A stretch of DNA of 64,000 bases from NCBI RefSeq assembly GCF_022836935.1, contig NZ_CP083239.1, forward strand, positions 1,553,501 through 1,617,500. The letters are read 5' to 3'. Shown here one piece after another: positions 50,299 through 60,118 of the stretch. The notes under the pieces are model-generated. The model was not told the origin of the DNA, ran no database searches, and saw nothing but the letters and a program-made list of their open reading frames with translations. Each line of letters opens with the position of its first letter. Within the stretch, counting starts at the first letter, position 1. The position numbers and the translations under genes are program-made. This DNA comes from Ancylobacter polymorphus. GTDB taxonomy: Bacteria; Pseudomonadota; Alphaproteobacteria; Rhizobiales; Xanthobacteraceae.

Positions 50299-50535
50299 AT
50301 GGCCGCGCAATCCAACAGTCCTGCCGCCGTTTCCCCGCGCGCGGGCTACGAGATCGACCCGAAACTGCTGGAACTGCTGGTCTGCCCGGTCACCAAGGGG
50401 CCGCTCGACTATGACCGCACGGCGCAAGAACTCGTGTCGCGCGCCGCGCGTCTCGCCTACCCGATTCGCGACGGCATCCCGATCCTGCTGGCCGACGAGG
50501 CGCGGCAGCTGACCGAGGAAGAGGCGGCGCGCTGA
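50299..50535 (+). CDS. Trm112-like / YcaR-family protein
   Basis: 78 residues. The Trm112p zinc-ribbon-like fold is reduced here: [23 protein letters not shown] and [25 protein letters not shown]. Only one Cys remains, as in most alphaproteobacterial members, so no zinc site. Likely activates or stabilises a methyltransferase partner. The ATG at 50299 is chosen; an in-frame GTG at 50266 precedes it. Confidence 0.9.
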   Translation: MAAQSNSPAAVSPRAGYEIDPKLLELLVCPVTKGPLDYDRTAQELVSRAARLAYPIRDGIPILLADEARQLTEEEAAR

Positions 50536-50554
50536 TCGCATTCTTTCTTTTGTC

Positions 50555-50598
50555 GCGTTTTCTTCACGCGAACCGGTATCCACTTCGCTCGAAAACGC
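50555..50598. repeat. Interspersed Hyphomicrobiales-type fold-back repeat
   Basis: GCGTTTTC (50555-50562) and GAAAACGC (50591-50598) flank a conserved-looking centre with GAACCGGTATCCACTTCGC. I recognise the pattern as a repeat common in Hyphomicrobiales genomes, from memory. It separates the convergent Trm112-like and ubiquinone hydroxylase genes. Confidence 0.6.
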
Positions 50599-50599
50599 T

Positions 50600-51847
50600 C
50601 TATAGCGCTTCCCCGCGCAAAAGGCGCGGGGCGCGCCCGCCAATGCCGGCGGCGTCGCGGATGAAGAAGCCCTTCAGCGCCGGCAGGCGCTCCACCAGCC
50701 CGAGGCCGACATCGCGCGCGAGCCGCACCGCGTCCGAGCGCAGGCCGAACAGCCGGTTCAGCCCATCGGTCGCCACGCCCATGGCCAGCGTGTCGAAGCG
50801 CCGCCAGCGCTGGTAGCGCTCCAGAACGTCCGGCCCGCCGATGTCGAGGCCGAGCCGGGCGGCGTCGGTCGCGGCTTCCGCCAGCGCCGCCACGTCGCGC
50901 AGCCCCATATTGATGCCCTGGCCGGCGATGGGATGGATGGTGTGGGCGGCATCGCCCACCAGAGCGAGCCGCTCGCCGATGAAGGAACGCGCCATCTGGA
51001 AGCCGAGCGGGAACGCCTTCGGCTCGTCGAGGATCTCGATCTCGCCCAGCTCCAGCCCGAAGCGCTGTTCCAGCTCGTCCAGCAGCAGCACGCGCGGCAG
51101 CTTCAGCAGGCGCGCGGCGGTGTCGGTCGCCTCGGTCCAGACGATGGAGCAGCGATTGCCGGTGAGGGGCAGCATGGCGAAGGGGCCGGCAGGCAGGAAA
51201 TGCTCGATCGCCTTGCCTTCGTGCGGGCGCTCATGGCCGACCGTCATCACGATGGCGGACTGGTGATAGGACCAGCCCGTGACGCCGATGCCGGCCAGCG
51301 CCCGCAGCTTGGAGCGACCGCCATCGCAGGCGGCGAGCAGGGAACTGGTGGCCTCCGCGCCATCGGCGAGCCGCAGCGCGGTGCGGGCCGGGCCGGGGGT
51401 GAAGCCGGCGATGCGGGTGGGCAGCAGCGCGACGCCGCGTTCGCGGGCGAGCTCCGTCATCGCGTCCTGCAGCACGGCATTGGGCAGCATATGGGCGAAG
51501 GGTTCGCCCGGCTCCACCTCGCCGTCGAAGGAGAGGAACACCGGCCGGGCGGCATCGCCGAGCTTGGAATCCGTGATCTCCATCGCGAGGATCGGCTGGG
51601 CCTGCGCTTCCACCCGCTCCCACACGCCGAGCGCCTCGAACAGGCGGCGGGCGCCGGCGGCGATGGCGGAGGCGCGCAGATCCGTGCTGGCTGGCTGCGG
51701 CGCGGCGAAGGCCGGGTCGGCGACGGCGAGGCGGGCACTGTCTCCCAGCCCCTGCCGCAGCGCGAGCGCGAGGGTGAGCCCGGCAAGCCCGCCGCCGGCC
51801 ATCACGGCATCATATCGCTGGTCCTGTTGACTCTGGTCCCGTTGCAT
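50600..51847 (-). CDS. FAD-dependent ubiquinone-biosynthesis hydroxylase (UbiH/UbiF/Coq6 family)
   Basis: 415 residues. The dinucleotide-binding N-terminus DAVMAGGGLAGLTLALALRQ, the second FAD motif LALVGDAAHTIHPIAGQGINMGLRD (around 290-314), and the family middle are all present. It hydroxylates the benzoquinone ring during ubiquinone synthesis; which carbon is oxidised cannot be read. Its ATG at 51847 is divergent from tesB. Confidence 0.92.
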   Translation of the reverse strand: MQRDQSQQDQRYDAVMAGGGLAGLTLALALRQGLGDSARLAVADPAFAAPQPASTDLRASAIAAGARRLFEALGVWERVEAQAQPILAMEITDSKLGDAARPVFLSFDGEVEPGEPFAHMLPNAVLQDAMTELARERGVALLPTRIAGFTPGPARTALRLADGAEATSSLLAACDGGRSKLRALAGIGVTGWSYHQSAIVMTVGHERPHEGKAIEHFLPAGPFAMLPLTGNRCSIVWTEATDTAARLLKLPRVLLLDELEQRFGLELGEIEILDEPKAFPLGFQMARSFIGERLALVGDAAHTIHPIAGQGINMGLRDVAALAEAATDAARLGLDIGGPDVLERYQRWRRFDTLAMGVATDGLNRLFGLRSDAVRLARDVGLGLVERLPALKGFFIRDAAGIGGRAPRLLRGEAL

Positions 51848-52000
51848 GGCGCGCCGCCTCCGCTCTCGACCATCCGCGCATTGTGCGCGCTCCCTCCTAT
51901 GCCTTAGCTAGACACCCCGGACAATGCGCCGGGGTGCCGCCCCCGTCTTGTCCCATTCCGCCCTGCCTGCCGTTCCGTCGCGATGAGGAGAAGCCCGCCC

Positions 52001-52882
52001 ATGACCCAAAGCGCCGCCGAACTCGTCGCCCTGCTCGATCTGGAGCGGCTGGAGGACAATCTCTTCCGTGGTCTCAACCCGCCGGAATCCTGGCCGTTCC
52101 GCACCCGCGTCTTTGGCGGGCAGGTGCTGGCGCAGGCGCTGGTGGCCGCGCAGCGCACGGTGGAAGGGCTCGCCGCCCATTCCATGCACGCCTATTTCCT
52201 GCTCGCCGGCGATCCGAAGGTGCCGATCATCTACGATGTGGAGCGGGTGCGCGACGGGCGCAGCTTCGCCACGCGGCGGGCGGTGGCGATCCAGCACGGA
52301 CGGCCGATCTTCATCATGTCGGTCTCGTTCCATCGCCAGGAGCCGGGGCTGGAACACCAGCTCGACCTCGACATGGCGGTGCCGCCGCCGGAGGAGGTGC
52401 CGGGCATCGGCGAACTGCCGGCCGAGGTAATCGCTACCCTGCCGGCGCCCGTGCTGGCCTATTGGCGCCGCCCGCGCCCGATCGAATTAAAGCCGGTGGG
52501 GCTCGGGGAAAAGCGCGTCGCGCCGCGCCGGGCGGTGTGGTTCCGCACCACGGGCCCGCTGCCCGACGCGGAAGGGCTGCACCAAGCCGTGCTCGCCTAT
52601 GCCTCGGACATGACGCTCCTGGAAGCGACGACGACGCTGCACGGCACCAGCGTGCTCGGCGAGAACCTGCAGGTCGCCAGCCTCGACCACGCGCTGTGGC
52701 TGCACCGTCCCTTCCGCGCCGATGACTGGCTGCTCTATGCCCAGGACAGCCCCAGCGCCGCCGGCGCGCGCGGCTTGGCGCGCGGGCTGATCTATGACCG
52801 CGCCGGGCGCCTGGTCGCTTCGGTGGCGCAGGAAGGGCTGATCCGGCCGGTGCGGGCGCCTGCCGCACAGGCATCTGCCTAA
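52001..52882 (+). CDS. tesB: Acyl-CoA thioesterase II TesB
   Basis: Double-hotdog thioesterase of 293 residues cleaving medium- and long-chain acyl-CoA. FRGLNPPESWPFRTRVFGGQVLAQAL near the start and HSMHAYFLLAGDP are first-half signatures; the catalytic Asp region SDMTLLEATT is in the second half, with LDHALWLHRPFRADDWLLY. ATG 52001 has GAGGAG upstream. An approximately 30-bp hairpin follows the stop. Confidence 0.94.
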   Translation: MTQSAAELVALLDLERLEDNLFRGLNPPESWPFRTRVFGGQVLAQALVAAQRTVEGLAAHSMHAYFLLAGDPKVPIIYDVERVRDGRSFATRRAVAIQHGRPIFIMSVSFHRQEPGLEHQLDLDMAVPPPEEVPGIGELPAEVIATLPAPVLAYWRRPRPIELKPVGLGEKRVAPRRAVWFRTTGPLPDAEGLHQAVLAYASDMTLLEATTTLHGTSVLGENLQVASLDHALWLHRPFRADDWLLYAQDSPSAAGARGLARGLIYDRAGRLVASVAQEGLIRPVRAPAAQASA

Positions 52883-52907
52883 AAATTAGCCGACTGATGG
52901 CGAATGT

Positions 52908-52938
52908 GGGGCGGTGACTCGGGAAGGGTCACTGCCCC
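52908..52938. terminator. Hairpin after tesB
   Basis: GGGGCGGTGAC and GTCACTGCCCC are 11-bp arms (one mismatch) around a 9-base loop, 26 bp past the tesB stop. No T-run. It could be a terminator or a binding site upstream of glnK. Confidence 0.45.
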
Positions 52939-53053
52939 GATCAAGAATTGAGCAATCCGGCGGCGTCGCGTGCGGGCAGGGCGGTGGCCACCGACGCGGC
53001 ATCGGCCGGCGCCGGCCGGCGGCATTTCCACCGGAAGCGTTGATCCGCAACGG

Positions 53054-53070
53054 TTGGCACGCGAATTGAT
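53054..53070 (+). promoter_or_regulatory. Sigma-54 promoter of glnK-amtB
   Basis: TTGGCACG-CGAA-TTGAT: a TGGCACG -24 element with the GG at 53056-53057, and TTGAT at the -12 position instead of TTGCA. It lies 109 bp before glnK, as in NtrC-controlled glnK-amtB operons. No perfect NtrC palindrome was found upstream. Confidence 0.7.
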
Positions 53071-53178
53071 TCTCTCTCGCCGGCTGGATCGGCAGGTTGC
53101 GGAAAACAACCTCGGCGAGTCCGACATGAAACGCCCAGAACCCCGCCAGCGGTTCGGGGCCAAGCGGGGACAGAACCC

Positions 53179-53517
53179 ATGAAGATCGTCATGGCTATCA
53201 TCAAGCCCTTCAAGCTTGAGGAAGTCCGGGATGCGCTCACTGGCATTGGTGTGCACGGACTGACCGTTACGGAGGTCAAGGGATATGGCCGTCAGAAGGG
53301 CCACACCGAGATCTATCGCGGCGCGGAATACGCAGTGAGCTTCCTGCCCAAGCTCAAGATCGAGGTCGCCGTGGCGTCCGATCATGTTTCCAAGGTCATC
53401 GACGCGATTACCACCTCGGCCAAGACCGGCCAGATCGGCGACGGCAAGATCTTCGTCTACGCGATCGATCAGGCCGTGCGCATCCGCACCGGCGAAACCG
53501 ACGCCGACGCCCTCTGA
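53179..53517 (+). CDS. glnK: Nitrogen regulatory PII protein GlnK
   Basis: 112 residues. The T-loop EIYRGAEYAVSF with uridylylation site Tyr51 is intact, as are the TVTEVKGYGRQKGHTE and TGQIGDGKIFVYAI signatures. It senses 2-oxoglutarate, ATP/ADP and glutamine and blocks AmtB when nitrogen is plentiful. It is immediately upstream of amtB, the widespread pair, under a sigma-54-type promoter. Confidence 0.97.
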   Translation: MKIVMAIIKPFKLEEVRDALTGIGVHGLTVTEVKGYGRQKGHTEIYRGAEYAVSFLPKLKIEVAVASDHVSKVIDAITTSAKTGQIGDGKIFVYAIDQAVRIRTGETDADAL

Positions 53518-53568
53518 GCCTGCGTCACCGATCCCGATATTTTCCGATTGCGACGGAGCATTGAACCC

Positions 53569-54930
53569 ATGACGACCAAGAATTGGATACGCGCGGGCCT
53601 GCCTGCGCTGGCGACGACGGCGCTGTTCGCGGCCGCCGCTTTCGCCCAGGACAACCCGGCCGCCGGCGCGGAAGCCACCGCCGAGGTCGCCGCCGCGGTC
53701 ACCGTGGACAAGGGCGACATCACCTGGATGATGGTCTCCTCCATCCTCGTTCTGTTCATGACCGTGCCGGGCCTCGCCCTGTTCTATGGCGGCCTCGTGC
53801 GCGCCAAGAACATGCTCTCGGTCCTCATGCAGGTCACCGTCATCGCCGCCGTGATGATGCTGCTCTGGGTGTTCTACGGCTACTCGCTCGCCTTCACCTC
53901 CGGCAACGCCTTCATCGGCGGCTTCGAGAAGGCCTTCCTCGCCGGCGTCACCACGGAAAGCCTGGCCGACACCTTCTCCAAGGGCGTGAAGATTCCGGAA
54001 TACATCTTCATCGTGTTCCAGATGACCTTCTCGGCCATCACCCCCGCGCTGATCATCGGCGCCTTCGCCGAGCGCATGAAGTTCTCGGCCATCGTGCTGT
54101 TCAGCATCCTCTGGGTGACCTTCGTCTACTACCCGATCGCCCACATGGTGTGGTTCTCGGAAGGCTACCTGTTCGCCATGGGCGCGCTCGACTTCGCCGG
54201 CGGCACCGTGGTGCACATCAATGCCGGTATTGCGGGCCTCGTCGGCTGCATCATCATCGGCAAGCGCACCGGCTACGGCAAGGAGCTGATGCCTCCCCAC
54301 TCGCTGCCCTTCGCCATGGTCGGCGCCAGCGTCCTGTGGGTGGGCTGGTTCGGCTTCAACGCCGGCTCCAACCTTGAAGCCAATGCCGGCACCACGCTCG
54401 CCGTGATCAACACCTTCGTCGCCACCGCCGGCGCGATCGTCGGCTGGACGCTCATCGAGTGGCTGGCCAAGGGCAAGCCCTCCATGCTCGGCGCCATCTC
54501 CGGCATGGTCGCCGGCCTCGTCGCCATCACCCCGGCCGCCGGCCTTTCCGGCCCGCTCGGCGCGATCGTGCTCGGCTTCGTCGCCGCCATCATCTGCTTC
54601 TTCTTCTGCACCACGGTGAAGAACGCGCTCGGCTATGACGATAGCCTCGACGTGTTCGGCGTCCATGGCGTGGGCGGCATCGTCGGCGCCATCGGCACCG
54701 GCATCGTCGTCGCCCCGGCGCTCGGCGGCCCCGGCATCGCCGATTACGCGATGGGCCACCAGGTGTGGGTGCAGTTCCAGGCGGTGGCGGTGACCCTCGT
54801 GTGGGGCGGCATCGTCTCGGCGATCCTCTACTACGTGGTCAACGTCCTCATCGGGCTGCGTCCGTCGGTGGAGAAGGAGCGCGAGGGTCTCGACATCGTC
54901 GAGCACGGCGAGCGCGCCTATCACAGCTGA
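53569..54930 (+). CDS. amtB: Ammonium transporter AmtB
   Basis: 453 residues, a cleavable signal peptide (ending near FAAAAFAQ) and eleven transmembrane helices. The signature GGTVVHINAGIAGLVG and the twin-His pore regions (first in VHINAG; second in DVFGVHGVGG) are present. It carries ammonia/ammonium across the inner membrane and is gated by GlnK. An earlier in-frame start would add 7 residues; the ATG at 53569 is the usual start. A terminator follows at 54994. Confidence 0.96.
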   Translation: MTTKNWIRAGLPALATTALFAAAAFAQDNPAAGAEATAEVAAAVTVDKGDITWMMVSSILVLFMTVPGLALFYGGLVRAKNMLSVLMQVTVIAAVMMLLWVFYGYSLAFTSGNAFIGGFEKAFLAGVTTESLADTFSKGVKIPEYIFIVFQMTFSAITPALIIGAFAERMKFSAIVLFSILWVTFVYYPIAHMVWFSEGYLFAMGALDFAGGTVVHINAGIAGLVGCIIIGKRTGYGKELMPPHSLPFAMVGASVLWVGWFGFNAGSNLEANAGTTLAVINTFVATAGAIVGWTLIEWLAKGKPSMLGAISGMVAGLVAITPAAGLSGPLGAIVLGFVAAIICFFFCTTVKNALGYDDSLDVFGVHGVGGIVGAIGTGIVVAPALGGPGIADYAMGHQVWVQFQAVAVTLVWGGIVSAILYYVVNVLIGLRPSVEKEREGLDIVEHGERAYHS

Positions 54931-54993
54931 TCGGAGCCTCCGGCTCCGCCGGGCGGCGCGTTCCGCGCGCCGTTTCCCGTCTCTCGATTGCGC

Positions 54994-55022
54994 AAGGCCC
55001 CGGCACTGCCGGGGCCTTTTCT
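54994..55022 (+). terminator. Intrinsic terminator after amtB
   Basis: AAGGCCCCGGC / GCCGGGGCCTT arms with an ACT loop, then TTTTC. Confidence 0.85.
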
Positions 55023-55131
55023 TTGCCGGCGGCCCGGCGCTTTGCGCGCGCATGGTTAAGAACGCCTTTACCGCAGCCGGGCTATTGTGCCGGCAGAGGC
55101 CGCATTCCGTGGCCGAGGCGAGACCGATCCC

Positions 55132-56394
55132 GTGCCTGATGCCCTCTCCCCCGCTGCCGCCGCGACGCCGGCCACTGTCCCCGATCCGGGGCCGGCGGCG
55201 CGCTCGCCCTTCGTGCGGCTGACCGAGCTGCTCGCCGATCTCGCCCCGGGAAAGCCGGCGCTGAGCCTGGCGGTCGGGGAGCCGCGCCACGCCATGCCCG
55301 GTTTCGTCGGCGCGGTGCTGGCCGGCCATCTCGACGGCTTCGGCCGCTATCCCGCCGGCAAGGGCCTGCCGGAGTTCCGCCGCGCCGCCGCCGACTGGTT
55401 CGCCCGCCGCTACGCGCTGGCCCGCGCGCCCGATCCGGAGCGCGAGGTGCTGGTGCTCAACGGCTCGCGCGAGGGGCTGTTCTTCGCCGCGCTGATGGCG
55501 CGCCGGCTGCTCTCGCCGCAAAAGCGCGCCCGCATCGGCGCGGCCGAGCCCGCCGTGCTGCTGCCCAACCCGTTCTACGCCGCCTATGGCGCCGGGGCGG
55601 AAGCCGCCGGCTGCGCCAGTGTCGACCTGCCCTTGCCGCCGGATGGCGGCTGGCTGCCGGACCTCGACGCGCTGACCCCGGAACTGCTCGACCGTTCGGT
55701 CGCGCTCTATTTCGCCTCCCCGGCCAATCCGCAGGGCACCATCGCGCCGCGCGCCTATCTGGAGCGGCTGGTGGCGCTGTGCCGGGCGCATGAGGTGATG
55801 ATTTTTGCCGACGAGTGCTATTCCGAGATCTGGCTGGGCGAGGCGCCGCCCACCGGCATTCTCGAAGTCGCCGGGCCGGATTTCACCGGGGTCGTCGCCT
55901 TCAATTCGCTGTCCAAGCGTTCCAGCCTGCCGGGGCTGCGCTGCGGCTTCTGCGCCGGCGAGGCGCGCTTCATCGAGGCCTTCGCCGATTTCCGCAATGT
56001 CGCCGCGCCGCAAGTGCCCGAGCCGCTGCAATGGGTCGGCATCGCCGCGCTGGCCGACGAGGCGCATGTGGCGGCGAGCCGCGACCTCTACAAGGCGAAG
56101 TTCGACATCGCCGATGAGGTGCTGACCGGCCATTTCGACTATCAGCGGCCGGATGGCGGCTTCTTCCTCTGGCTGAACGTCGCCGGGCTGCGCACCGGCC
56201 GGCACAGCGCCGGCGAGGAAGCGGCGCGGCTTCTGTGGCAGCGCGAGGGGCTGCGCACCGTGCCGGGCGGCTATCTCTGCCGCGGCGACGCGCAGGGGCG
56301 CAATCCCGGCGCCGACTATCTGCGCATCGCGCTGGTGCAGGACCTTGAGACGACGCGGGAGGCGCTGCCGCGCCTTCTGGCCGGTCTGTCCTGA
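55132..56394 (+). CDS. Class I/II PLP aminotransferase, DapC-like
   Basis: 420 residues. PLP lysine in [17 protein letters not shown], substrate-binding [11 protein letters not shown], and [14 protein letters not shown]. Probably N-succinyl-L,L-diaminopimelate aminotransferase in lysine synthesis, by resemblance and the presence of lysA and ftsK nearby in this clade; an aspartate or tyrosine aminotransferase role is not excluded. No ATG is available; GTG at 55132 behind GAGGCGAG is the best start and 55087 (GTG) a second choice. Confidence 0.82.
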   Translation: MPDALSPAAAATPATVPDPGPAARSPFVRLTELLADLAPGKPALSLAVGEPRHAMPGFVGAVLAGHLDGFGRYPAGKGLPEFRRAAADWFARRYALARAPDPEREVLVLNGSREGLFFAALMARRLLSPQKRARIGAAEPAVLLPNPFYAAYGAGAEAAGCASVDLPLPPDGGWLPDLDALTPELLDRSVALYFASPANPQGTIAPRAYLERLVALCRAHEVMIFADECYSEIWLGEAPPTGILEVAGPDFTGVVAFNSLSKRSSLPGLRCGFCAGEARFIEAFADFRNVAAPQVPEPLQWVGIAALADEAHVAASRDLYKAKFDIADEVLTGHFDYQRPDGGFFLWLNVAGLRTGRHSAGEEAARLLWQREGLRTVPGGYLCRGDAQGRNPGADYLRIALVQDLETTREALPRLLAGLS

Positions 56395-56441
56395 GCGAGG
56401 CGAGGCGTTTGGCGAGGCGGGGCAAGGAGACGGGGCGGGAC

Positions 56442-59090
56442 ATGGGGACGCAGACGACGATGCGGACGCCTCGGCTGGAGGCCGCTCCGTCCCGTGCCGC
56501 CCGGCCGCGATCCCGGCCGGAGGGCACCGGCAAGGGCGGGGCTGGCCCACGGGCGCACCGGGCCGGCGCCTCCGCGCCGGGTGGCTTCCTGCCTGAGGAG
56601 GTGCGCGGCGCCCTTTCCCGCCGCACGGCGGAGCTGATCGGCCTTGCCTGGCTGAGCCTGTGCGCGCTGATGCTGCTGGCGCTGGCGACCTGGTCGGCCG
56701 ACGATCCCAGCCTCAGCCGTTCCAGCGCCGCCGCGCCGTCCAATCTGCTGAGCCTTCCCGGCGCGATCTTCGCCGATGTGATGATGCAGCTTTTCGGCGT
56801 CGCCGCCCTGGCGGTGGTGCTGCCCATGGGCATATGGGGCTGGCTGCTGCTGACCCATCGCCATCCCGGCCGGCTGCGGGCGCGGCTGATCGCGCTGGTG
56901 GCGGGAATCGTCTTCGCCTCCGGCTTCGCCGCCTGCCTGCCGCGCTTCGGCGGCTGGCCGCTGCCGAGCGGGCTCGGCGGCGTGCTGGGCGAATTCGTGC
57001 TCGCCGTGCCGGCGGCGTTGCGCGCAAGCTGGCTGACCAGCGCCGATTACGCCGTGGTCGGCGTTGTCTGCCTCATCGGCGCCGCGCTCACCCTGCCGCT
57101 GGCGGTCGGGTTCGGGCTGCGGGCCGAGCCGGAGGAAGCGCAGGACGACCCGCGCCGCGCGCCTGCGAGCTTCGAGGATGACGAACCGGGCTGGCTCGCC
57201 TTCCTGCTCGGCATGATGACCCATGGCGTGCTGTCGCTGAAGGCGCGCTTCGCCCCCGGCGCCGCCCGCCGCCCGCGCCCCGCGCGCGGCCTCGCCGAGC
57301 GGCTGCGCGAAAGCGTCGGCTTTGGCGGCCCGGAGGAGGACGATTTCGCAACCCTGCGCGCCGGCCGGCACGAGCCGAGCTTCGGCCGGCGCGAGACGTT
57401 CGATGAGGAGGAGGATGTCGCCGGCTTCGAAAGCGCCGATGACGACCTGCCCGACGCGCTGGACGAGGCCTTTGCCGCGCCCCCGCCGCCGCCGGTGCCG
57501 CGCGCCGCCAAGCGCCCGCCGCCGCTGCGCTCGATCCGGGGCGGGCGTGCCGCGCTGGAGGAACAGCGCCGGCGCTACGCCATGCCGGGGCTCGACCTGC
57601 TGTCGCCGCCGCCGCCGCGCGGCGGCCCCGCGCTCTCGCGCGAGGCGCTGGACCAGAACGCGCGCGATCTCGAAGGCGTGCTCGACGATTTCGGCGTGCG
57701 CGGCGCCATCGTCAATGCGCGCCCTGGCCCTGTCGTGACGCTGTACGAGCTGGAGCCGGCGCCCGGCATCAAGTCGAGCCGCGTCATCGGCCTTGCTGAC
57801 GACATCGCCCGCTCGATGAGCGCGATTTCCGCCCGCGTGGCGGTGATCCCCGGCAAGAACGCCATCGGCATCGAACTGCCCAACCCTAAGCGCGACAAGG
57901 TGCTGCTGCGCGAGATCCTCGTCGCCCGCGACTTCGGCGAGGCGGCGCACAAGCTCGCCATCGCGCTGGGGAAGACCATTGGCGGTGAGCCGGTCATCGT
58001 CGATCTCGCCCGCATGCCGCACCTGCTGGTCGCCGGCACAACCGGCTCGGGCAAGTCGGTGGCGATCAACACGATGATCCTCAGCCTGCTCTACCGGATG
58101 CGGCCGGAGCAGTGCCGGCTGATCATGATCGACCCGAAGATGCTGGAGCTGTCGATCTATGACGGCATCCCCCATCTGCTCACCCCCGTCGTCACCGACC
58201 CGAAAAAGGCGGTGGTGGCGCTGAAATGGGCGGTGCGCGAGATGGAGGAGCGCTACCGCAAGATGTCGAAGGTCGGCGTGCGCAGCATTGACGGCTTCAA
58301 CGCCCGCATCGCCGAGGCGCAGGCCAAGGGCGAGCAGATCGTGCGCACCGTGCAGACCGGCTTCGACAAGGAGACGGGCGAAGCCATCTATGAGCGCGAG
58401 GAAATGGACCTCTCGCCCATCCCCTATATCGTCGTGGTGGTCGACGAGATGGCCGATTTGATGATGGTGGCGGGCAAGGAAATCGAGGGCGCCATCCAGC
58501 GTCTCGCCCAGATGGCCCGCGCCGCCGGCATCCATCTCATCATGGCGACGCAACGCCCCTCCGTGGATGTCATCACCGGCACCATCAAGGCCAATTTCCC
58601 GACCCGCATTTCCTTCCAGGTCACCTCGAAGATCGACAGCCGCACCATTCTCGGCGAGATGGGCGCGGAGCAGCTGCTCGGCCAGGGCGACATGCTCTAC
58701 ATGGCCGGCGGCGGGCGCATCTCCCGCGTCCACGGCCCCTTCGTCTCCGACCAGGAAGTGGAGCGCATCGTCGAGCACCTGAAGGCGCAAGGCGCCCCCG
58801 ACTATCTCGACGAGGTGACGATTGACCTCGATGGCGAGGGCGAGGACGGCGCCGTGTTCGACAAGAGCGGCATGGGCGCGGAGGAGGGGGGCGACCTCTA
58901 TTCCCAGGCGGTGGCGGTGGTGATGCGCGACAAGAAGTGCTCCACCTCCTATATCCAGCGCCGGCTGCAGATCGGCTATAACCGCGCCGCCTCGCTGGTC
59001 GAGCGCATGGAGCGCGAGGGGCTGGTCGGCCCGGCCAACCATGCCGGCAAGCGCGAAATCCTATCCGAAGGCGGCGGGGAGGGCTATTGA
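56442..59090 (+). CDS. ftsK: DNA translocase FtsK
   Basis: 882 residues. Four or five N-terminal transmembrane helices (about 60-230), a short acidic/Pro linker (290-410), then the motor: Walker A GTTGSGKS near 531-538, Walker [13 protein letters not shown], and [17 protein letters not shown]-terminal winged-helix gamma domain follows ([25 protein letters not shown]) that reads KOPS sequences. It moves chromosome dimers to dif at division. The ATG at 56442 is supported only by a GGAG 13 bases upstream; a TTG at 56409 gives 11 more residues. Confidence 0.95.
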   Translation: MGTQTTMRTPRLEAAPSRAARPRSRPEGTGKGGAGPRAHRAGASAPGGFLPEEVRGALSRRTAELIGLAWLSLCALMLLALATWSADDPSLSRSSAAAPSNLLSLPGAIFADVMMQLFGVAALAVVLPMGIWGWLLLTHRHPGRLRARLIALVAGIVFASGFAACLPRFGGWPLPSGLGGVLGEFVLAVPAALRASWLTSADYAVVGVVCLIGAALTLPLAVGFGLRAEPEEAQDDPRRAPASFEDDEPGWLAFLLGMMTHGVLSLKARFAPGAARRPRPARGLAERLRESVGFGGPEEDDFATLRAGRHEPSFGRRETFDEEEDVAGFESADDDLPDALDEAFAAPPPPPVPRAAKRPPPLRSIRGGRAALEEQRRRYAMPGLDLLSPPPPRGGPALSREALDQNARDLEGVLDDFGVRGAIVNARPGPVVTLYELEPAPGIKSSRVIGLADDIARSMSAISARVAVIPGKNAIGIELPNPKRDKVLLREILVARDFGEAAHKLAIALGKTIGGEPVIVDLARMPHLLVAGTTGSGKSVAINTMILSLLYRMRPEQCRLIMIDPKMLELSIYDGIPHLLTPVVTDPKKAVVALKWAVREMEERYRKMSKVGVRSIDGFNARIAEAQAKGEQIVRTVQTGFDKETGEAIYEREEMDLSPIPYIVVVVDEMADLMMVAGKEIEGAIQRLAQMARAAGIHLIMATQRPSVDVITGTIKANFPTRISFQVTSKIDSRTILGEMGAEQLLGQGDMLYMAGGGRISRVHGPFVSDQEVERIVEHLKAQGAPDYLDEVTIDLDGEGEDGAVFDKSGMGAEEGGDLYSQAVAVVMRDKKCSTSYIQRRLQIGYNRAASLVERMEREGLVGPANHAGKREILSEGGGEGY

Positions 59091-59258
59091 GCCGATGACG
59101 GCCGCCGCTCCCGCACCTGTGTTTCCCCCCGTCGCTGACGCAGCGTCCGGGCCACAGGATCGCCACAGCGGCGCGCTACCCGCAGCCCTGACACCGACAT
59201 GTGCACGAGGCCCGCGCGCCCTGTGCCGCGCCCGACGTGCTCCAGCGAGATGTGCCCC

Positions 59259-59969
59259 ATGCGCTCCATGATCCGTATCTGCGCCGCCGCCCTGCTGCTC
59301 CTGCCGGCGGGCCTCGCCCTGGCGCAGGTGCCGCCGCCGCCCTTCGCGCCGGTGCCGCCGAAGAAGCCGGCGTCGATGCGCACCGCCCAGGCCGGCCCGG
59401 CCGCGGGCGCGGATTCCGGCATCCAGGTCGCGGCGGTGGCCAACCAGCGCGCGGCGGCGGAGACGGTCCAGCGCATCAACGACTATTTCAACAGCTTCAA
59501 GACGATGATCGGCGACTTCGTCCAGGTCGATCCCGACGGCACGCGCCAGCAGGGCCAGTTCTACATCCTCAAGCCCGGCCGGGTGCTGTTCGAATATGAG
59601 GCGCCGAGCCGGATCGAGCTGGTGGCGGACGGGCGCTCGGTGGCGGTGCGCGACAAGAAGCTGAAGACGCAGGACATCACCCCGCTCTCGGCGACGCCGC
59701 TGCGCTTCCTGCTGTCGGAGAACTTCAACCTCGCCCGCAACGCCAATGTCACCGGCGTCTACCAGGACGACATCTTCGCTACCGTGGTGATCGAGGAAAA
59801 GCAGCCCATGGTCGGCACCTATCGGCTGATGATCATGTTCGACGCCAAGACCATGCAGCTCAAGCAGTGGACTGTCACCGACCCGCAGGGCTACGACACC
59901 ACGGTCGCGGTTTCCAACCTCGACACCTCCCAGCGCCCGGACCCGATGATGTTTGTCATCAACCGCTGA
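59259..59969 (+). CDS. lolA: LolA-like outer-membrane lipoprotein carrier
   Basis: 236 residues: cleavable signal peptide (MIRICAAALLLLPAGLALAQ), proline-rich linker, then a LolA barrel with YFNSFKTMIGDFVQVDPDGTRQQGQFYILKPGRVLFEYE. It carries lipoproteins across the periplasm to LolB. Three close ATGs (59250, 59259, 59268) compete; 59259 has GCGAGA about 9 bases upstream. Downstream of ftsK, as in most alphaproteobacteria. Confidence 0.88.
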   Translation: MRSMIRICAAALLLLPAGLALAQVPPPPFAPVPPKKPASMRTAQAGPAAGADSGIQVAAVANQRAAAETVQRINDYFNSFKTMIGDFVQVDPDGTRQQGQFYILKPGRVLFEYEAPSRIELVADGRSVAVRDKKLKTQDITPLSATPLRFLLSENFNLARNANVTGVYQDDIFATVVIEEKQPMVGTYRLMIMFDAKTMQLKQWTVTDPQGYDTTVAVSNLDTSQRPDPMMFVINR

Positions 59970-60118
59970 GGCGGGCAGCAGACTGGGGAGCTGCGCACAG
60001 CGCCCTTAAGCCTAGGGATGAGGGGCGGAGACGCAGACACGCGCGCGGCAGACTCCCCTTCCCGGCAAAATGCTCTAGTGTCGCCGCCGATTCCCGCCCC
60101 TCGACAGGTCTCCTCGCT

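Noticed and set aside
52879..56550. Antisense open frame of about 1220 codons across glnK, amtB and the aminotransferase
   Set aside because: A shadow of three certain genes, with low-complexity translation and no motif.
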